Source: an uncultured Puniceicoccaceae bacterium
Lineage (GTDB): Bacteria; Verrucomicrobiota; Verrucomicrobiia; Opitutales; Coraliomargaritaceae
Reading direction: 5' to 3'
Assembly (NCBI GenBank): GCA_905479975.1
Contig: CAJQOS010000020.1
Location: 1 to 47,976, forward strand
Length of the DNA: 47,976 bases
Shown here one piece after another: positions 15,794-23,921 of the stretch. The translations under genes were made by a program, and so were the position numbers. Position 1 is the stretch's first letter, and each line of letters begins with the position of its first letter. The notes beneath the pieces are model-generated. The model had not been told where the DNA came from. It made no database searches and saw only the letters and a list, made by a program, of their open reading frames with translations.

Positions 15794-16588
15794 ATGATTG
15801 CACTCCCATTGATACGCCAAGCCACTGCCCTTCAGTATGGAGAGGTTCTGCGAGAAGGACATTCCCATCCATGTGTAATGGATTGTCTGGATGATTATGG
15901 TGAGGATCGCCGTTTGGCGGTGAAGTTTCGTTCGACTGTCTATGGGGGCAACCGCGCATTAATTGCTGAGTTATTGGCGAGCCTGTTGGCAAGCGCACTG
16001 TCTATTCCAGTGGCTGCTCCATTTATTGTTGATTGCGATGCAAGCTTAGGAGAGGCAGTAGCTGATGCTCATATAGCGAAGCAAATAAGAGAAAGTGCGG
16101 GATTTAATTTTGGCTCGGAGTTTTTGCAACCCGCTCGCACTGTGCCGCCTCGATGGCCACTCTCAGGAGTATATCTAGATGAAGCTTTGAAAGTGTTCTT
16201 TTTGGATGCGATTATTCAAAATGCAGATCGATCAGAGTTAAAGCCGAACCTTTTAGTCTACAGAGGAGGGCTCATCGTGATTGATCATGAGCAAGCTCTT
16301 CCTTTTATGCATGGTGCCGTCGGGCGTGAGCCTTGGGTGGCGAATGAACTTACTTATCTGCGAAATCACATTTTTTACTCAGGACTACGTGGCAAGACGC
16401 TTGATTTTGGTGAGATCGCTACTCTTTTTGTCGCACTTGACGAACTCCGAATTCAAGAGCATCTTAATGTCATTCCAAAAGCTTGGCGTCTGACTAATAA
16501 AGATTGCCAGATGTACATTAATTATATTTCCACCGCACAGTCTAAGTTGAGTTTAATTATTAATAACTTAAACGATTTTTTGAGATGA
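15794..16588 (+). CDS. HipA-like kinase-fold protein (HipA_2 type)
   Basis: A 264-residue single-domain protein related to the kinase core of HipA. Visible motifs are LAVKFRS with the candidate ATP-binding Lys44, NADR at 143-146, PNLL at 151-154 and the metal-binding VIDHEQAL at 162-169. These are the catalytic and DFG-equivalent positions in HipA-like kinases. It lacks the HipA N-terminal subdomain and has no HipB partner beside it. Instead its stop overlaps the start of a DUF3037 gene by 4 bp. Codon and base usage are more A+T-rich than neighbours, suggesting transfer. Function is unknown; a toxin or defence role is possible by analogy only. Confidence 0.88.
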   Translation: MIALPLIRQATALQYGEVLREGHSHPCVMDCLDDYGEDRRLAVKFRSTVYGGNRALIAELLASLLASALSIPVAAPFIVDCDASLGEAVADAHIAKQIRESAGFNFGSEFLQPARTVPPRWPLSGVYLDEALKVFFLDAIIQNADRSELKPNLLVYRGGLIVIDHEQALPFMHGAVGREPWVANELTYLRNHIFYSGLRGKTLDFGEIATLFVALDELRIQEHLNVIPKAWRLTNKDCQMYINYISTAQSKLSLIINNLNDFLR

Positions 16589-17451
16589 ATACGCACTACA
16601 AATATGCACTATTACGCTACCGACATGATGTTGTGTCTGGTGAGGCGTTAAACGTGGGTGTGGTTGTTTATTCGTTGGAGCAGCGCTATTTGCGTGCAAA
16701 ATTCACGATTAAGGGCACTCGTTTGAAAAGTGCGTTCAAAGACTTGGATATCACATATTACAAGGAAATCGCTAACTTCTTAAATACCTCTTTCGATAGT
16801 CGTGCTGGCTCGCTGCAGGATATTGTTAATGATCGCGGACAGGAGCATACCTCTTCTTTAAGTCAGTTGCTACAGTCTATTTTGCCGCAGGATGACAGCT
16901 CACTTCAATGGTCGGATGTTCGAGGTGGTATGCATTCGGATTTAAATGCAGTTTTCGAGCGTTTATATTCTTTGTATATTGGGCAATACGAAGAAAAGGC
17001 TAAAGATGAGCACCGCAAGGATAGTGACATTTGGCAACAAGCGAGTTCGAACTGGGAGGGCCGACGAGTTGTAGATCGTCTGATGCCTAAGACTGTTAAG
17101 AGCCCGATTACTGGCCTAGATGTCACATTTGAGCACACGTTTAAGAATGGCACATGGCATTGTTATCAACCGATTTCCTTTGATTTAAAAAAGGCAGATT
17201 CAATTACAGGTAAGGCTTACAAGCATGCTGGAGGGTTAAATAGTTTACATGATGCAGCCAAAGAGTTGAAAATTTACTATTTGATCGGAAATTCCAGTGA
17301 TCCCGATATGTCTAAGGTTCAGAACGGAGCAGAGAAATGTCTGCTCGATGTTAATCTGCCGACAAAACCACAGATTATTCGAGAGGATGAGTTTGTTGAT
17401 TGGTCCCGATCTGTGGCAAAGCTAGTTGAGACTCATCCATTTTCAGAATGA
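16585..17451 (+). CDS. DUF3037-family protein
   Basis: A 288-residue protein whose N-terminus (YKYALLRYRHDVVSGEALNVGVVVYSLEQ) is the hallmark of DUF3037. Its function is unknown. It overlaps the HipA-like gene by 4 bp (ATGA) and is therefore translationally coupled. The HipA_2/DUF3037 pairing recurs in bacteria, so the two probably act together, for example as kinase and substrate or toxin and antidote; this is inference. The C-terminal part (residues about 150-288) has no signature I recognise. Base composition is A+T-rich like its partner. Two bases after the stop begins the right copy of the 84-bp repeat. Confidence 0.85.
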   Translation: MNTHYKYALLRYRHDVVSGEALNVGVVVYSLEQRYLRAKFTIKGTRLKSAFKDLDITYYKEIANFLNTSFDSRAGSLQDIVNDRGQEHTSSLSQLLQSILPQDDSSLQWSDVRGGMHSDLNAVFERLYSLYIGQYEEKAKDEHRKDSDIWQQASSNWEGRRVVDRLMPKTVKSPITGLDVTFEHTFKNGTWHCYQPISFDLKKADSITGKAYKHAGGLNSLHDAAKELKIYYLIGNSSDPDMSKVQNGAEKCLLDVNLPTKPQIIREDEFVDWSRSVAKLVETHPFSE

Positions 17452-17453
17452 GT

Positions 17454-17537
17454 CTGCATGCTGGCGCACGCGGCGAGTAACTTCGGGGTATTTGCGGTGA
17501 AGCTGGCACAGGGCTTTGTGACGTTTTAGGCGTCGAG
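17454..17537 (+). repeat. 84-bp direct repeat, right copy (displaced CPBP 3' end)
   Basis: A headless copy of the last 25 codons, stop codon and 8 following bases of the CPBP gene. It still encodes LAHAASN-like catalytic residues but has no upstream part. Its TAG and final bases overlap the end of the convergent VapB-VapC scar gene, exactly where an undisturbed CPBP gene would have ended. Confidence 0.92.
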
Positions 17538-17852
17538 TGGGTTGACCCACTTGAGTTTAGGGAAGCGCCCGAAATCGCGGTCGGCGCTCTTACGTTTGTA
17601 GGCAGCTCGATTTTCTGCGGCGAGGAATGCATCAGCCTCCAGTTCGTCAGCCAGATCGCTCAAGCGCCGAGGGTCGATTCCGGGCGCCAGCCCCATGGAG
17701 CGTGGCGGCAGTAGTTCTCTTTTTGTGTCGGTCGGTTTGAGTGAGTCACGTAGGGCATCATTCAGCACGCGCTTAAAGCTTTTGCGCCGTTTATGGCAGG
17801 CATTGCGGATGTATTGTTCGACATCTGCATCTAATGTGACGGTCGTTCGCAT
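17526..17852 (-). pseudogene. VapB-like antitoxin fused to a VapC C-terminal remnant
   Basis: A 108-residue frame. Residues 1-78 are a ribbon-helix-helix antitoxin (MRTTVTLDADVEQYIRNAC, then RSFKRVLNDALRDSL-like helix and PRSMGLAPGIDPRRLSDLADELEADAF). Residues about 85-108 (KSADRDFGRFPKLKWVNPL) match the characteristic last 20 residues of VapC PIN toxins. The catalytic part of the toxin between them is absent. The simplest reading is an in-frame deletion that joined vapB to the last codons of vapC. The DNA-binding half may still work as a repressor or orphan antitoxin. Its 3' end overlaps the right 84-bp repeat. Confidence 0.75.
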
Positions 17853-17967
17853 AAAGACATCAAAGCAGCAAGGTTAGTTGCTGTCAAGATGGCCGACTTG
17901 GTTGCCGTGGCTATGTCTTGAGCAAATATCGGTTGCCATACTGCGATTCTCGTCGCTCAGTAGCCGC

Positions 17968-18441
17968 ATGCCTACCTTTACCGCGATTGATTTTGAAACG
18001 GCGCAGCCAGCGCGCTCCAGTATTTGCCAGATCGGACTTGTCCGAGTGGAGAAGGGGCAGGTGGTGGAGCAGATCAGCCTACTGGTGCAGCCGCCCGATA
18101 ATACCTATAACTACTGGAATACCAATGTGCATGGCCTGAATGGAGAGGATACTGAGGATGCGCCGTTTTTCGATTCGGTGTGGCCGCAGATTCGTCCGTT
18201 CATTGAGGGGCGCACGGTGGTCGCTCATAACGGCGCCTTTGATTTTTCCTGTCTGCGGAAGTCATTGGAGTTCTATGAATTAGAAGAGCCAGACTACAAG
18301 CCAGCCTGCACCTATAAAATCTATAAGAAAAAGCTCAATGTGCTCTGCGATGAATATGACATTGAGCTGGATCACCACGATGCGCTATCCGATGCGCGTG
18401 CCTGCGCGGAGTTGTATCTGCGGCATTTGCGGGGCGGTTGA
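17968..18441 (+). CDS. DEDDh 3'-5' exonuclease (DnaQ/epsilon-like)
   Basis: Start set at ATG 17968; an upstream TTG at 17878 would add 30 residues with no family match. The 157-residue protein is a single exonuclease domain. Exo I is AIDFET (Asp and Glu), Exo II is VAHNGAFDFSCL, and Exo III is HHDALSDARAC with the His and final Asp. It removes nucleotides from 3' ends of DNA or RNA using two metal ions. No polymerase or UvrC domain is attached, so it is a stand-alone member such as those with repair or RNA-turnover roles. It is divergent from the VapB-like scar. Confidence 0.92.
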   Translation: MPTFTAIDFETAQPARSSICQIGLVRVEKGQVVEQISLLVQPPDNTYNYWNTNVHGLNGEDTEDAPFFDSVWPQIRPFIEGRTVVAHNGAFDFSCLRKSLEFYELEEPDYKPACTYKIYKKKLNVLCDEYDIELDHHDALSDARACAELYLRHLRGG

Positions 18442-18616
18442 GGCTGATGCGGTCGTAATGGCTTCGCCAGTCCGCTACGGGGGAGGAGTTGCTATTGGGT
18501 GGTGCGGAGTCCGCGAAGCGGTTCCGGTCCGTGTGGATGCTTGGGTTGATGTGTTCCGAGTGTGGCAAGGTTTTCCTTTGCATTCCTTACGGTCTTTCGT
18601 AGGGATTTAAGACGTG

Positions 18617-20401
18617 ATGTCATCCATATCTGAGCCTAAATCTTATCTAATACGAATTGAATTATTGCGCACACATCGTCCGATCTGGCGTGAGGTGTGG
18701 GTGCCTTCTGACCTGACGCTGGATATGTTGCATGATGTGATCCAAGAGGCGATGGGCTGGGATGATGATCACATGCATGCTTTCGAGTTTAAGAAGCAAC
18801 GGTTTCAATCTGTGGAATTCATAGATGGATTGGATGACGATGCGGGCAAGCCAGAGGAGTTGGTGGAGTTGTCTGAGTTGTTGAAGCGCGCGCGTCAGAA
18901 GCTGACTTACACGTATGATTTCGGGGACAACTGGCAGCACTCAGTGACTTTGAAGAAGCAGGTGTCTTTGAATCTTGAGCAGTTATTTACCTGTATCGAG
19001 GGCGAAGGCGCATGTCCGATGGAAGATTGCGGTGGGGTGTATGGACACGAGCGGATTTGTGCGTTTGCCAAGACGGGTGTGGATGATGGCTATCTGCCGT
19101 ATGAGGAGTGGGGGGTGGCTGAGTATGAGCCGGATGCGTTCGATATTGATGCAGTGAATAAACTGTTAGCTGGACTGAGGGACGATGTCTGTGACGAGGA
19201 TGCTGACTTTGATTTAGACTTAGACGCTGCCATGGGGGAGATGTGGGATTTTGGTGATGAAGATCGCTCTGAGTTTTTGCCCGGTTTTAATATTGCTGAT
19301 GACGGCCTGGACGATGAAGAGCCGATTGAACCGTATGCGAATTTTGAAGATGCGGATGGCGTGCGGTTTCGCGAAGTCTTCGAGCAGGGAGAGTCCTTGC
19401 GAGCACTTGAGCCGTGGAAGGATCTATGGGATCGAGATGTTTTTTGTATTAAAGATCCGGAGTCAGGATTGTTGGATTTTGTATCTGTTCTAGGCAGAGG
19501 TGGGGAGGTGTTTGCGCTGCATGTGCATCGCGGAGTGGAAGCTTATAAGTTGTGGGGCTTGACGTTTCTCGGGCAGATGCCGCAGGATCCCGAGGAGTAT
19601 TTGAGCTGTTTGCGGATGGTTGAGGTCGAGTTTGTGAATAAAGCACAACTAGAGGAGGAGGATCTGAAGCTATATGCTCAATCCTCATATCCCCGTCCTA
19701 GTCGCGGGCGTTTACGCTGGGCGCGCTTCCGTCGTTATCACCCGCGTGCGGGGGCTCCATGGTTTCCTAGTTCAGAGGATTTGCCTGGACTGATCCGTGG
19801 CATGCGTCTGTGCGAGCGCTATATCGGTCTGCTGCGCTCGGCTAAGGATGATGCGCAGTTTATGGTCGGTGGGCGTGATGGTGAGCTGCCCATGACGATG
19901 CCTTGTTTTACATTGCCGGAAGGTAAGGAGGCTGAGGATGTGGACGCGTGGCAATTCTCTCAGCAGCTGATGGATTGGGACGCTGCGGAAGCCGCGAAGG
20001 TGCCCTTTGTGCCTTCCGAGTTCGAGGTGCAACGCATTGCGAACCTTCCCGAAGTTCAAGAGGCTTGGGAGATCGGCGCCGTTTATCTGTCGAATCCAAT
20101 CGGCACTGATGATGGGCCGGTGATTCCGATTCTCGCGGTCACGGCTCCGCTCGCAGAAATGGAGACTCCGCCTACGCCTCACTTCGTCACGGATAAGGAG
20201 GTCACGCCTGCGCAGGCGGTGTGGGATTGTTTTGTTGCGGAAGCATTGCGCCGTGGCGAGCGCCCCTCTGAGGTGCATGTGACAACGCCAGTTGCTCAGC
20301 GAACGTTGCAGCCATTAAGTGCAGTCAGTTCGACTGAAGTGGTGCTGCAGGTTGAGTTTCAGCAGCTGCACGAGCTGTTGAGGATGTTGTCGATGGTGTA
20401 G
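18617..20401 (+). CDS. pRiA4b ORF-3-like domain protein
   Basis: Start at ATG 18617 (a GTG lies one codon earlier). The 594-residue protein begins with a plasmid pRiA4b ORF-3-like domain (about 5-190): YLIRIELL...RPIWREVWVP, MGWDDDHMHAFEF, YTYDFGDNWQHSV and CPMEDCGGVYGHERI. The central part is very acidic, and the C-terminal part (about 260-594) is a separate domain of unknown function. The family is common on plasmids and chromosomes but has no established activity. No membrane segment or signal peptide is seen. The downstream gene starts 36 bp later on the same strand. Confidence 0.85.
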   Translation: MSSISEPKSYLIRIELLRTHRPIWREVWVPSDLTLDMLHDVIQEAMGWDDDHMHAFEFKKQRFQSVEFIDGLDDDAGKPEELVELSELLKRARQKLTYTYDFGDNWQHSVTLKKQVSLNLEQLFTCIEGEGACPMEDCGGVYGHERICAFAKTGVDDGYLPYEEWGVAEYEPDAFDIDAVNKLLAGLRDDVCDEDADFDLDLDAAMGEMWDFGDEDRSEFLPGFNIADDGLDDEEPIEPYANFEDADGVRFREVFEQGESLRALEPWKDLWDRDVFCIKDPESGLLDFVSVLGRGGEVFALHVHRGVEAYKLWGLTFLGQMPQDPEEYLSCLRMVEVEFVNKAQLEEEDLKLYAQSSYPRPSRGRLRWARFRRYHPRAGAPWFPSSEDLPGLIRGMRLCERYIGLLRSAKDDAQFMVGGRDGELPMTMPCFTLPEGKEAEDVDAWQFSQQLMDWDAAEAAKVPFVPSEFEVQRIANLPEVQEAWEIGAVYLSNPIGTDDGPVIPILAVTAPLAEMETPPTPHFVTDKEVTPAQAVWDCFVAEALRRGERPSEVHVTTPVAQRTLQPLSAVSSTEVVLQVEFQQLHELLRMLSMV

Positions 20402-20437
20402 TGATTCCGCTTCTTTGGCTCTCGACGTTTGGAGGGT

Positions 20438-21199
20438 ATGAGGGTTATTTTTTCATCTATGATTTCAATGCTTTTTCGTAATACCAGTGGCGTGCGTTGC
20501 TGGGTGTTTGCCATTATTGCATCGTGCTCTCTTGGGGCTACGGAGCTGCCTCAGGCGTTTATCAATGGCGAAGGCTCGGGCTGGAAAGTCTGGGGCGCTT
20601 CTGATTTTACCAACGTGAATTGTGCCGAAGATACGTGGAGCTGGAAGGATGGCGTTGCGCACTGCACGGGAAAGCCTGTGGGGGTGATTCGATCTGTGGA
20701 GCCGATGACGAATTTCGAACTCGTTGTAGAGTGGCGGCACTTGAAGAGCGCGGGTAATTCAGGCGTGTTTCTCTGGGCATCTCCTGAGTCGATCAAGGGG
20801 CTCGAGAAAGGTGAGATCAAGGGACGCTTGCCAAATGGTATTGAGGTGCAGGTGCTGGATCATGGTTTTTCGGAGCGTTATGAAAAGAAGCACGGCAAGA
20901 AGTCTGATTGGTTTACATCGCACGGGGATGTCTTCCCGACTGGCCCTGCGGAAATGACGCCGTTTCCGCCGCTATCGGCGAATGGTAAACGGAGCTTTCC
21001 ATCGAAGGACTTAACCAAAGGCGTGGGCGAGTGGAACCACTACTATGTCCGCGCTATTAATGGTGAGGTGCGACTCTGGGTGAATGGTGAAGAGGTCTCG
21101 GGCGGGGCAGACTGTCATCCTGCCACTGGCTACTTGTGCTTGGAATCCGAAGGCTCGCCCATTGAGTTTAAGAACTTGCGCGTGCGTGTCTTGCCTTAA
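20438..21199 (+). CDS. Secreted DUF1080 (3-keto-disaccharide hydrolase-like) protein
   Basis: About 253 residues from ATG 20438. Starts at 20459 or 20468 are also possible, because a GGAGGG at 20431-20436 is too close to the first ATG and fits a later one no better. A signal peptide ends near SLGATELP. The mature part has DUF1080 features: DGVAHCTGKPVGVIRS-like opening, FELVVEWRHLKSAGNSGVFLW, PNGIEVQVLDHG and the final FKNLRVR. This is a concanavalin-like jelly roll proposed to hydrolyse or bind sugars. The family is greatly expanded in Verrucomicrobiota and Planctomycetota. A large stem with a T run follows at 21299-21404. Confidence 0.9.
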   Translation: MRVIFSSMISMLFRNTSGVRCWVFAIIASCSLGATELPQAFINGEGSGWKVWGASDFTNVNCAEDTWSWKDGVAHCTGKPVGVIRSVEPMTNFELVVEWRHLKSAGNSGVFLWASPESIKGLEKGEIKGRLPNGIEVQVLDHGFSERYEKKHGKKSDWFTSHGDVFPTGPAEMTPFPPLSANGKRSFPSKDLTKGVGEWNHYYVRAINGEVRLWVNGEEVSGGADCHPATGYLCLESEGSPIEFKNLRVRVLP

Positions 21200-21638
21200 C
21201 CTAGATTCGGAAGTTAGAAGTCAGGAGTTATACCATCCTGTGACATTTTCTGGTTGTATGATGTCTGCCCGCGGAAGGCTACTGTTCAGACGTATTTGTT
21301 AACCGCCCGCTGCGCTAGAGTTCGCTGAGTACGCGGAGAACTGACGCTGAGCATTTCAGAATCATCACCCCCACAATCTCAGCGCACTCCGCGGTTAATT
21401 TTTTACCAGTTTAAGTCACACCTTGGTATTAGACGGAGGTCTGCCGTAGATGGCGAAGCAAGTTAGCATTTCTGAGTCAGAGACTTACGGGATATTGGGG
21501 ACTCGCCAACTTGGCGAAGCTCTATTCTGTTGTAAACAACTGATGCTCTGGGACTCTCTCCTGACTACTACCTCCTAACTACTCTTTTTAGTATAAATGA
21601 TGCGGCTTTGTGGGAACTGATGTTGGAATGGGCACTAT
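21200..21638. other. Intergenic region with degenerate repeats, no gene
   Basis: Apart from the inverted-repeat element at 21299-21404, this stretch has short iterated blocks at both ends (around 21208-21230 AAGTTAGAAGTCAGGAG-like, and the inverse around 21558-21585). These read as another degenerate short-unit repeat in opposite orientations. I see no coding region. Confidence 0.5.
21299..21404 (+). terminator. Nested inverted repeat with T run after the DUF1080 gene
   Basis: An outer 8-bp stem TTAACCGC (21299-21306) / GCGGTTAA (21391-21398) encloses an inner 7-bp stem CGCTGAG (21345-21351) / CTCAGCG (21378-21384) and is followed by six T. The arms are built from 9-bp units of the form NNCGC(T/G)GAG facing each other. 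It could terminate the DUF1080 transcript but may equally be a dispersed repeat. Confidence 0.5.
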
Positions 21639-23747
21639 TTAGTCGATCAGTCCGTCGCGGCGCAGGAGCGCATCGGGGTCGGGGGCGCGGTGCATGAAGT
21701 TCTTAAACAACTGTGCGGGATCTTCAGAGTTGCCTTTGGCTAGGATCTCGGTGCGGAAGGCGCGACCGGTTTCGGCGTTGAGAATGCCTTCTTTTTGGAA
21801 GCGGGTGAAGGCGTCGGCGTCGAGTACTTCGGCCCACTTGTAGCTGTAGTAGCCGGCGGCGTAGCCGGTGGGGCTACTGAACAAGTGACTGAAATTGAAG
21901 ACGTTCGACTTGGGCTCGGTCTTGTAGTCGGCGGTGTAGCCGGTGAGCTGCTTTTTGATAAAGGCGTCGAGGTCGTGCTTTTTGGTTTCGGGCCAGTTGA
22001 TATGTAACTCAAGGTCCATCTTGCCGAAGGAGAGCTGGCGCACGTTGGCGCTGGCTTTCATGTAGTTGCGCGCGGCGAGCATCTTGTCGAACAGATCCTG
22101 CGGGATGGCGTCGCCGGTTTCGTGATGGCGAGCGAACAGGTCGAGGCTTTCGCGATCCCAGCACCAGTTCTCCAGAATCTGAGAGGGCAGCTCGACGAAG
22201 TCCCATGGTACGTTGACACCATTGAGTGACTTCACCTCGACCTCACCGCAGAGATGGTGCAGCAAGTGCCCGAATTCGTGGAAGATCGTCTCGACTTCGC
22301 GGTGGTTGAGGAGTGCGGGTTGGTCGCCAACTGCTGGGGTGAGGTTGCCACAAATGAGGCCGAGGTGCGGGGTGCGTGGACCGACGCTTTCGTCGCGGTT
22401 GCCAGTGAGCAGGTAGTTCATCCATGCGCCGCCGCGTTTGGGCTCGCGTGGATGCCAGTCGGCGTAGAAAGAGCCGAGCTGTTCGCCGGAGTCAGCGTCG
22501 AAGAGGTTGTAGAATTTAACTTCCTCGTGCCAAACCTCTGGCTCCTCTGGAGCCGAACATTGAACGTTGGACGTTGAACGTTCAACGTTGAATGTAGTTT
22601 CGCGCTCTTCAATGCGGAGGCCGAAGATTTGTTGGGCGATGTCGAACATGCCTGAGATGACGCGGTCGATCGGGAAGTAGGGGCGTAGGGCTTCTTCGTC
22701 GAAGTCGTAGTTGGCCTGTCGTTGCTTTTCGGCCCAGTAGCCGACTTCCCATGGTTCGAGCAATTCGCGTGGCTCGTCGGTGGTGTCGGCTTTGAATTGG
22801 CGCAGTGCATTGACTTCGTGGACGAATTGATCTTGGACTTTATTAAAGATGGCATCGCCGAAGTTGAGTGCGGCGTCGCCGGAGGCGGCCATACGGCGTG
22901 CGGTGACGTGGTTGGCAAAGTTGTCTTGCCCCACGAGTTGGGCGAATTCGTGGCGCAGATCGAGGATTTCGCGGACGAGTTCGCGGTTGTCCTCTTCGCC
23001 TTCGCGGCCGATTGCGGCATAGGCCTGCCAGAGCTCTTGGCGCAGGGCGTCGTTATCGGCGTAGGTGAGCACTGGGATGAGCGAGGGGGCTTGGAGCGTA
23101 AAGCGCCATGCATTTTCGTGGCCCTTTTGAGCGGCGTTTTGTTTGGCTGCCGAGACGGCAGATTCCGGGAGGCCAGCGAGTTCGGCCTCGTCGGTGACGA
23201 TCTTTTCCCACGCGTTGGTGGCGTCGAGGCAGTGCTCGGAGTATTTTTGAGTGATCTCGGCGAGGCGCTTTTGGATTTCACCGGCACGGGCTTTTTGCTC
23301 GGGCGGGAGGTCGGCGCCTTGTTCGCGGAAGTCGGCGAGAGTTTCGTGGACGTAGCGTTGCTTGGTGGGAGACAGTTGATCGGTGCCGATGCTTTCGCCG
23401 AAGGCTTTGAGTGTCTTCCAGAGTGCTTCGTTGAGTGGAATGCCAGCGAAAAACTCGGAGACTTTTGGAAGCATTGCGTTATGCGCGTCGCGTAGTTCGG
23501 GGCTGTTGTTGACGGAGTCGAGGTGACTGACGAGGCCCCATGCGTGGTTGAGCGTTTCGAGTCCGTCGTCGAGTGCGGCGATGGTGTTTGCATAGGTCAG
23601 CGAGTCAGGAGACTCGGAGCTGCGTGCGGCGACGGCATCGACTGCGGCTTGGGCGTCGATGAGTGCTTTGCTTATGTCTGCTTCGATATGATCGGGCGTC
23701 AGTGTGGACCAGCGAATGTGGAAGTCTTTTTGAAGAAATGGATGCAT
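21639..23747 (-). CDS. M3-family oligopeptidase (oligopeptidase A/PrlC-like)
   Basis: A 702-residue cytoplasmic zinc peptidase. The active site HEFGH is at 490-494 in ETIFHEFGHLLHHL, with the third ligand Glu expected about 25 residues later in WDFVELPSQILENW. The long helical N-terminal half matches the M3 fold that encloses short peptides, and its role is peptide turnover after proteolysis. It is slightly longer than usual because residues about 384-397 (FNVERSTSNVQ region) are encoded by a 42-bp heptamer array, in a loop between GLRIEE and VWHEEVKFY where relatives have only a few residues. The frame is intact, so the enzyme is probably functional. It is divergent from the enoyl-reductase gene. 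Confidence 0.95.
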   Translation of the reverse strand: MHPFLQKDFHIRWSTLTPDHIEADISKALIDAQAAVDAVAARSSESPDSLTYANTIAALDDGLETLNHAWGLVSHLDSVNNSPELRDAHNAMLPKVSEFFAGIPLNEALWKTLKAFGESIGTDQLSPTKQRYVHETLADFREQGADLPPEQKARAGEIQKRLAEITQKYSEHCLDATNAWEKIVTDEAELAGLPESAVSAAKQNAAQKGHENAWRFTLQAPSLIPVLTYADNDALRQELWQAYAAIGREGEEDNRELVREILDLRHEFAQLVGQDNFANHVTARRMAASGDAALNFGDAIFNKVQDQFVHEVNALRQFKADTTDEPRELLEPWEVGYWAEKQRQANYDFDEEALRPYFPIDRVISGMFDIAQQIFGLRIEERETTFNVERSTSNVQCSAPEEPEVWHEEVKFYNLFDADSGEQLGSFYADWHPREPKRGGAWMNYLLTGNRDESVGPRTPHLGLICGNLTPAVGDQPALLNHREVETIFHEFGHLLHHLCGEVEVKSLNGVNVPWDFVELPSQILENWCWDRESLDLFARHHETGDAIPQDLFDKMLAARNYMKASANVRQLSFGKMDLELHINWPETKKHDLDAFIKKQLTGYTADYKTEPKSNVFNFSHLFSSPTGYAAGYYSYKWAEVLDADAFTRFQKEGILNAETGRAFRTEILAKGNSEDPAQLFKNFMHRAPDPDALLRRDGLID
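22555..22596. repeat. Heptamer array inside the M3 peptidase gene
   Basis: Six 7-bp units (GAACATT, GAACGTT, GGACGTT, GAACGTT, CAACGTT, GAATGTA) fill exactly 42 bp, which is 14 codons, so the reading frame is kept. The unit is the same as in the intergenic array at 8051-8106. Confidence 0.88.
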
Positions 23748-23761
23748 TTGAGAAGAAGTTT

Positions 23762-23830
23762 GAAGGTGGGAAGGTTGGAAAGTGAAAAGGTGGGTTACTG
23801 AAAAGGAGAGTGAGAGTGAAAGGGCGAGTT
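23762..23830. repeat. Degenerate octamer array, unit like GGTGGGAA
   Basis: Starting about 15 bp upstream of the M3 peptidase start codon. From 23765 the units read GGTGGGAA, GGTTGGAA, AGTGAAAA, GGTGGGTT, ACTGAAAA, then further decayed blocks. The same octamer forms a cleaner array at 24902-24946 on the other side of the enoyl-reductase gene. It occupies the leader of the peptidase transcript. Confidence 0.7.
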
Positions 23831-23921
23831 ACTGATAGTGGCAACTACGGATGCTAATTATGCAGGTCGAATTCGTTAAAAATCTTTGCTCACGTTACTT
23901 ATTTGAGCATGTTGCTGGGCT

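Larger units (their letters stand above)
15732..17453 (+). mobile_element. Putative inserted cassette carrying HipA-like/DUF3037 pair
   Basis: The 1722 bp between the two 84-bp repeats holds only the HipA-like and DUF3037 genes and is visibly more A+T-rich than its surroundings. The right repeat starts 2 bp after the DUF3037 stop, and the left repeat ends 62 bp before the HipA-like start. This is the arrangement left when an element integrates at the 3' end of a gene and restores that end with its own copy. No integrase or transposase is inside, so it would need help in trans or homologous recombination. Confidence 0.6.

Noticed and set aside
15648-17537. Simple local tandem duplication of the CPBP 3' end
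   Set aside because: Substitutions only at third positions and mostly silent would not be expected in a noncoding duplicate decaying in place.
22418-23593. A 391-codon Ser/Thr/Pro-rich frame inside the M3 peptidase gene
   Set aside because: Shadow frame of the peptidase on the same strand; the peptidase frame holds HEFGH and full family length.
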